Source: JAOAPY01 sp038237475 | Lineage (GTDB): Bacteria; Acidobacteriota; Blastocatellia; Pyrinomonadales; Pyrinomonadaceae | Length of the DNA stretch: 64,000 bases | Assembly: GCA_038237475.1 (NCBI GenBank) | Contig: JBBRYS010000006.1 | Span: forward strand, 186,001-250,000 | Direction of reading: 5' to 3' | Part shown: positions 61,000 through 64,000 of the stretch, piece by piece | How the letters are laid out: every line of letters starts with the position of its first letter | Numbering within the stretch: position 1 is the stretch's first letter | Position numbers and translations under genes: made by a program | The notes under the pieces: model-generated | Seen by the model: only the letters and a program-made list of their open reading frames with translations | Told to the model about the DNA's origin: nothing | Database searches by the model: none

Positions 61000-62979
61000 C
61001 TATGAACGGGAGCGAAACGGCTGCAGAAGCATGGTGCTCAACCAATAGAGCGTGGCCGCGACCAGGACAAAAAGCGAAGGTTGAATTGCCATCACATAGC
61101 GATACTCGGTGTGCAGGGACGATTGCACAATGAGGTAGTAGAAGGGAATCGCCAACAGGACAATCAGCAGCCGGCCCTGGCCAGCCACTTTGAGCAGCAA
61201 CAAGCCGATTAGCGCGAGTGGAAGTATCCAGGCGGTCAGGAAAAATTCCTGCGCGAAGTGAACGACCACTCGAAAAATCCTGCTCCAGCCTAACGACGCC
61301 GCACCCAGTCGAAATAATTCCATCCTGCCTACCTGCACTACAGTTTGAGCAGGGCGGCGCTCGTCGTTGCTTATGACCAGCCGAACATTGTCTGCGTCGT
61401 CGTTCACGAAGGGCATCTCGATGATAAATGTCGGTTGTCCAAAAGCAGCTGATGTTTCCAGAGGATGCAGTACGGGCGTTGAACCGAGCACCCGGCTTTG
61501 CTGGTCCATCACGATCATCACAACATTACCCTTCTCTGCCTTGACTGGAACTCTGAACAGGTAGTCACTGTTTTTCTCAACAGTGATCGGGGCAGAAACG
61601 ACTCGACTGTTCCCGGACAGACTGGCGCTCTCTATACTCGCGGCCTCGCCGTTGGGAGCCAGCGAGATCTTTGCAGGCGTATGTGTGGACGCGCTCACCG
61701 CCACAAAATCTTTCGGTTCCTGCGACCATGCTGGCGTCAAATGGTTTGCCACCTCAAGCGAATGCGTCGGAGCAGCGGCCATAGAAACTTTGCTCACTCG
61801 TTCAAGTCTCAGCATTGAAACTGCGCGCCGCAGGACAACTTCGGCAAACCAGCCGGGGTGCCTGACGACCACCGCTAATCCGCGCTTCAGTCGCTCCTGA
61901 TCTCGTTCGATTCCGTTGCCACCGAAAAGAGAAAGGGCGTATTCGGTCTGCTGATATAGCTGGGCCTCAGAGCTGACTGTTTCCAGATCCGTACCCGGCA
62001 ATCCGAACCTTCTTTCCTTGTCATAATCGCTGATGCCAACGTTGAGCATCTGGCCCGCTCCGAGGGAAAGCGGAATGAAGTGATGAAATACAACTAGATT
62101 GCGAATCGTGATCGGAGCAATCATCAAAACGGTCGCGGCAACTAGGGCCGCGGCGCTGGTCCAACGCCGGCCACGTTCCATAATAACGAGGAGCACAAGC
62201 GCCAGAAATGGCGCCAGCAACAAGGCGTTTGATCTGAGCCAGCAGGACAGACCAATGAATACTCCGGCTGCCAACACCCCGGGCAGACTCGCGCGTTTCT
62301 GCGCTCGGATAATTAAATAGAGAGCCAGCAGAATGGGCAACGTGGCCAGCGAATCGGGCAGCAGCAGCAGAGAGTAGTAAGCCAATTGCGGTGAGAGAGC
62401 TGCCAGCAGGCCTGCGACTACAGACGCCTTGATTGGTAATAACTCTGCAGCGACAAAGAACAGCAGCACCGCCGCGATGGCGTCGCAGATGATTTGAAAC
62501 ATGCGCATCGAGGTGTCTGAATCGCCAAACACGCGTATGACTATTGCCATCACGAGGGGATAACCAGGAGGGTAAGTCAGGATATTTGCATCTCCGGGCG
62601 GGGCGGGGCCAGTGATGAAGTGGGTGACATCGCCCGCAAGCAAAAGATGAGCATTGGCTTTGTGGTGCTCAACCATGCCGGTAAAAATTCTGGGGAAGTT
62701 CGGACGATTGTCCTGCCAGAGTAGGAGCCTGACGCCGATTGCTACCGTGAAAATCGCCAGACAAATTGCGGCCAGCCGGACCCGTGTCAATCCACTCTTT
62801 CGAATATCCTGCAACGGAAATGAGATCTCGAGTGCGGCAGTCGTGGCCTGGATCGCTCTGATTGTTTGACTAGATAAACGCAAGCAGGTAGTTTCCCTTG
62901 GACGGTCACATCCCCGAAGGCCGGCCGCAATCGCGAGGGGCATCCTAACAAAACCGACTTTTCCGTGCACGCTGGTCAA
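61000..62979 (-). CDS. GT39-type membrane glycosyltransferase
   Basis: Up to 659 aa with about ten membrane helices. The first real helix begins near residue 66 (LAAICLAIFTVAIGVRLLLW), so the true start may be inside, for example at the TTG giving LTRVRLAA. The segment TYPPGYPLVMAIVIRVFG after a luminal loop and LLLPDSLATLPILLALYLII are typical of the dolichyl-phosphate-mannose/ArnT-like (GT39/PMT_2) family. A ~150-residue soluble insert (about 400-550) precedes the last helices. It probably transfers a sugar from a polyprenyl phosphate donor on the periplasmic side; specificity is unknown. Confidence 0.78.
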   Translation of the reverse strand: MTSVHGKVGFVRMPLAIAAGLRGCDRPRETTCLRLSSQTIRAIQATTAALEISFPLQDIRKSGLTRVRLAAICLAIFTVAIGVRLLLWQDNRPNFPRIFTGMVEHHKANAHLLLAGDVTHFITGPAPPGDANILTYPPGYPLVMAIVIRVFGDSDTSMRMFQIICDAIAAVLLFFVAAELLPIKASVVAGLLAALSPQLAYYSLLLLPDSLATLPILLALYLIIRAQKRASLPGVLAAGVFIGLSCWLRSNALLLAPFLALVLLVIMERGRRWTSAAALVAATVLMIAPITIRNLVVFHHFIPLSLGAGQMLNVGISDYDKERRFGLPGTDLETVSSEAQLYQQTEYALSLFGGNGIERDQERLKRGLAVVVRHPGWFAEVVLRRAVSMLRLERVSKVSMAAAPTHSLEVANHLTPAWSQEPKDFVAVSASTHTPAKISLAPNGEAASIESASLSGNSRVVSAPITVEKNSDYLFRVPVKAEKGNVVMIVMDQQSRVLGSTPVLHPLETSAAFGQPTFIIEMPFVNDDADNVRLVISNDERRPAQTVVQVGRMELFRLGAASLGWSRIFRVVVHFAQEFFLTAWILPLALIGLLLLKVAGQGRLLIVLLAIPFYYLIVQSSLHTEYRYVMAIQPSLFVLVAATLYWLSTMLLQPFRSRS

Positions 62980-62981
62980 AT

Positions 62982-64000
62982 ATGAAACAGGTCATTCAAG
63001 ACCTTGGAAATCATCAGCTAAAGGTAGCGGATGTGCCCCCGCCGGTGGCGCAGAGAGGACGTGTGCTGGTGCGCACGGCCGCGACGCTGATTAGCGCGGG
63101 CACGGAACGCATGACCGTCGAGATGGGCAAGCGGAGCCTGCTAGGCAAAGCCAGAGAGCGTCCTGATTTGGTCAGACAAGTAGTTCAGAAGGCACAGCGG
63201 GAAGGCATTCTCAGCACGCTTAACGCGGTGCGCGCGAAACTGGGTGCTCAGGTGGCACTGGGCTACAGCGCTTCCGGCACAGTAATCGGCATTGGTGAAG
63301 GCGTGACTGAGTTTGCGGTTGGCGATCGCGTGGCTTGCGCCGGCGCCGGCTTTGCCTCGCACGCCGAGGTCCTCTCCGTACCAAAAAATCTCTGCGTTCC
63401 GTTACCCGAGAATGTCGATTTTGAAAGCGGGGCTTTCGGCACGCTGGGAGCGATTGCTCTGCAGGGCCTGCGGCTCGCAAATCCCACTTTGGGCGAACGG
63501 TGCGTGGTCATCGGGTTGGGATTAGTCGGACAGTTGACCGTACAACTGCTCAAGGCGAATGGTTGCCGGGTCTTTGGCATCGACCTGGATGCGCTGAGGG
63601 TCGGATTGGCACAGGAGCTCGGAGCAGACGACGGATGCGCCCCTGATGACGACGCTCAAAGACGAGTGCTGGAGTGGTCTCGTGGACGAGGGGCTGATGC
63701 GGTGCTGATCACGGCAGCCACCTCATCGAATCAGCCGGTGGAACTTGCGGGCGAGATATCGCGCCAGAAAGGGCGAGTGATCGCAGTGGGCCTGGTGGGT
63801 CTGGATATTCCACGCGAGCTTTACTATCGCCGGGAACTCTCGCTAAACCTTTCCATGTCTTACGGACCTGGGCGCTATGATCCGGAATACGAGGAGCGTG
63901 GCCACGACTATCCGTTTGCTTACGTCCGTTGGACCGAAGGGCGCAACCTGGAAGCTTTTATCGATCTGGTTTCGGCCGATCGACTGGTAGTAAAGCCGCT
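62982..64000 (+). CDS. Bi-domain oxidoreductase (MDR part; 3' end beyond window)
   Basis: The frame is open from ATG 62982 to the window end (339 codons). It reads MKQVIQDLGNHQLKVADVPP, then LISAGTERMTVEMGKRSLLG, VALGYSASGTVIGIGEGVTE, FAVGDRVACAGAGFASHAEV, and the nucleotide-binding CVVIGLGLVGQLTVQLLKAN. This is the MDR dehydrogenase half of proteins that carry a C-terminal Gfo/Idh/MocA domain, common in acidobacterial and exopolysaccharide loci. The second domain would lie outside. There is no zinc-ligand set like the 54.7-kb gene. It is head to head with the GT39 gene, which hints at a shared glycan locus continuing to the right. Confidence 0.82.
   Translation, partial: MKQVIQDLGNHQLKVADVPPPVAQRGRVLVRTAATLISAGTERMTVEMGKRSLLGKARERPDLVRQVVQKAQREGILSTLNAVRAKLGAQVALGYSASGTVIGIGEGVTEFAVGDRVACAGAGFASHAEVLSVPKNLCVPLPENVDFESGAFGTLGAIALQGLRLANPTLGERCVVIGLGLVGQLTVQLLKANGCRVFGIDLDALRVGLAQELGADDGCAPDDDAQRRVLEWSRGRGADAVLITAATSSNQPVELAGEISRQKGRVIAVGLVGLDIPRELYYRRELSLNLSMSYGPGRYDPEYEERGHDYPFAYVRWTEGRNLEAFIDLVSADRLVVKP

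Noticed and set aside
1..64000. tRNA or rRNA genes
   Set aside because: Intergenic regions were read for GTTCGAATC-type T-arms and cloverleaf spacing; matches such as the one near 21,130 fall inside coding sequence and lack the other arms.

Overview
The window looks like a chromosomal segment of an Acidobacteriota bacterium, most likely a Blastocatellia/Pyrinomonadales-type lineage. The basis is family content. There is a very large carboxypeptidase-regulatory/Oar-like TonB-dependent receptor, two adjacent secreted 'VWFA-related Acidobacterial' von Willebrand proteins, a giant multi-PAS hybrid histidine kinase, a bi-domain MDR oxidoreductase and moderately GC-rich housekeeping genes in short operons. 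No rRNA, tRNA or CRISPR array was recognised. The window starts inside a minus-strand M49-type peptidase gene and ends inside a plus-strand oxidoreductase gene.

Layout. 1-3.9 kb (minus): M49 peptidase (partial), a citrate-lyase-like aldolase homologue, NAD-type isocitrate dehydrogenase. 4.0-9.1 kb (plus): a redox cluster with ThiO, a secreted TlpA-type thioredoxin, a PepSY membrane protein, a CcdA-TlpA fusion and a redoxin whose second active-site Cys is Trp. 9.3-20.5 kb: DHH phosphoesterase, Xaa-Pro aminopeptidase, ALDH, a large secreted protein with a (PT)n linker, an ABHD18-like hydrolase, a small membrane protein, an unrecognised 579-aa protein with a GNAT-like end, and glutamate formimidoyltransferase. 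20.5-23.0 kb: an AT-richer accessory island with an 85-aa unknown protein translationally coupled to a dCTP deaminase, behind a good sigma70-type promoter, followed by a broken transposase and a truncated gene. 23.1-24.2 kb: a stand-alone chalcone-synthase-like enzyme.

24.3-31.5 kb (minus): the hybrid kinase and the two VWA proteins. 31.7-37.3 kb (minus): DUF1015, serA, SDR, serC and rluD, a serine-biosynthesis operon. 37.6-41.7 kb: DinB, pterin dehydratase, a GT4 glycosyltransferase, two stress-type small proteins (YflT-like and CsbD) and a decayed histidine kinase. 42.0-47.9 kb (minus): TonB receptor, thiolase, RDD protein. 48.0-53.4 kb: proC, then the minus-strand purine operon purF-MBL-purM-purN. 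53.6-60.3 kb (plus): cytochrome c, a small membrane protein, MDR dehydrogenase, HtrA protease, ALDH and alanine dehydrogenase. 60.4-64 kb: a response regulator, a GT39-type membrane glycosyltransferase and, head to head with it, the partial bi-domain oxidoreductase.

The most distinctive points are the dCTP deaminase cassette in its mobile-element context (nucleotide-depletion phage defence is possible but unproven), a pair of 21-bp spaced direct repeats upstream of the type III PKS-like gene, and three intergenic 'word-drift' repeat patches at 9.1, 36.0 and 54.6 kb. Two of these patches lie right against start codons, and two share an identical 13-nt word.
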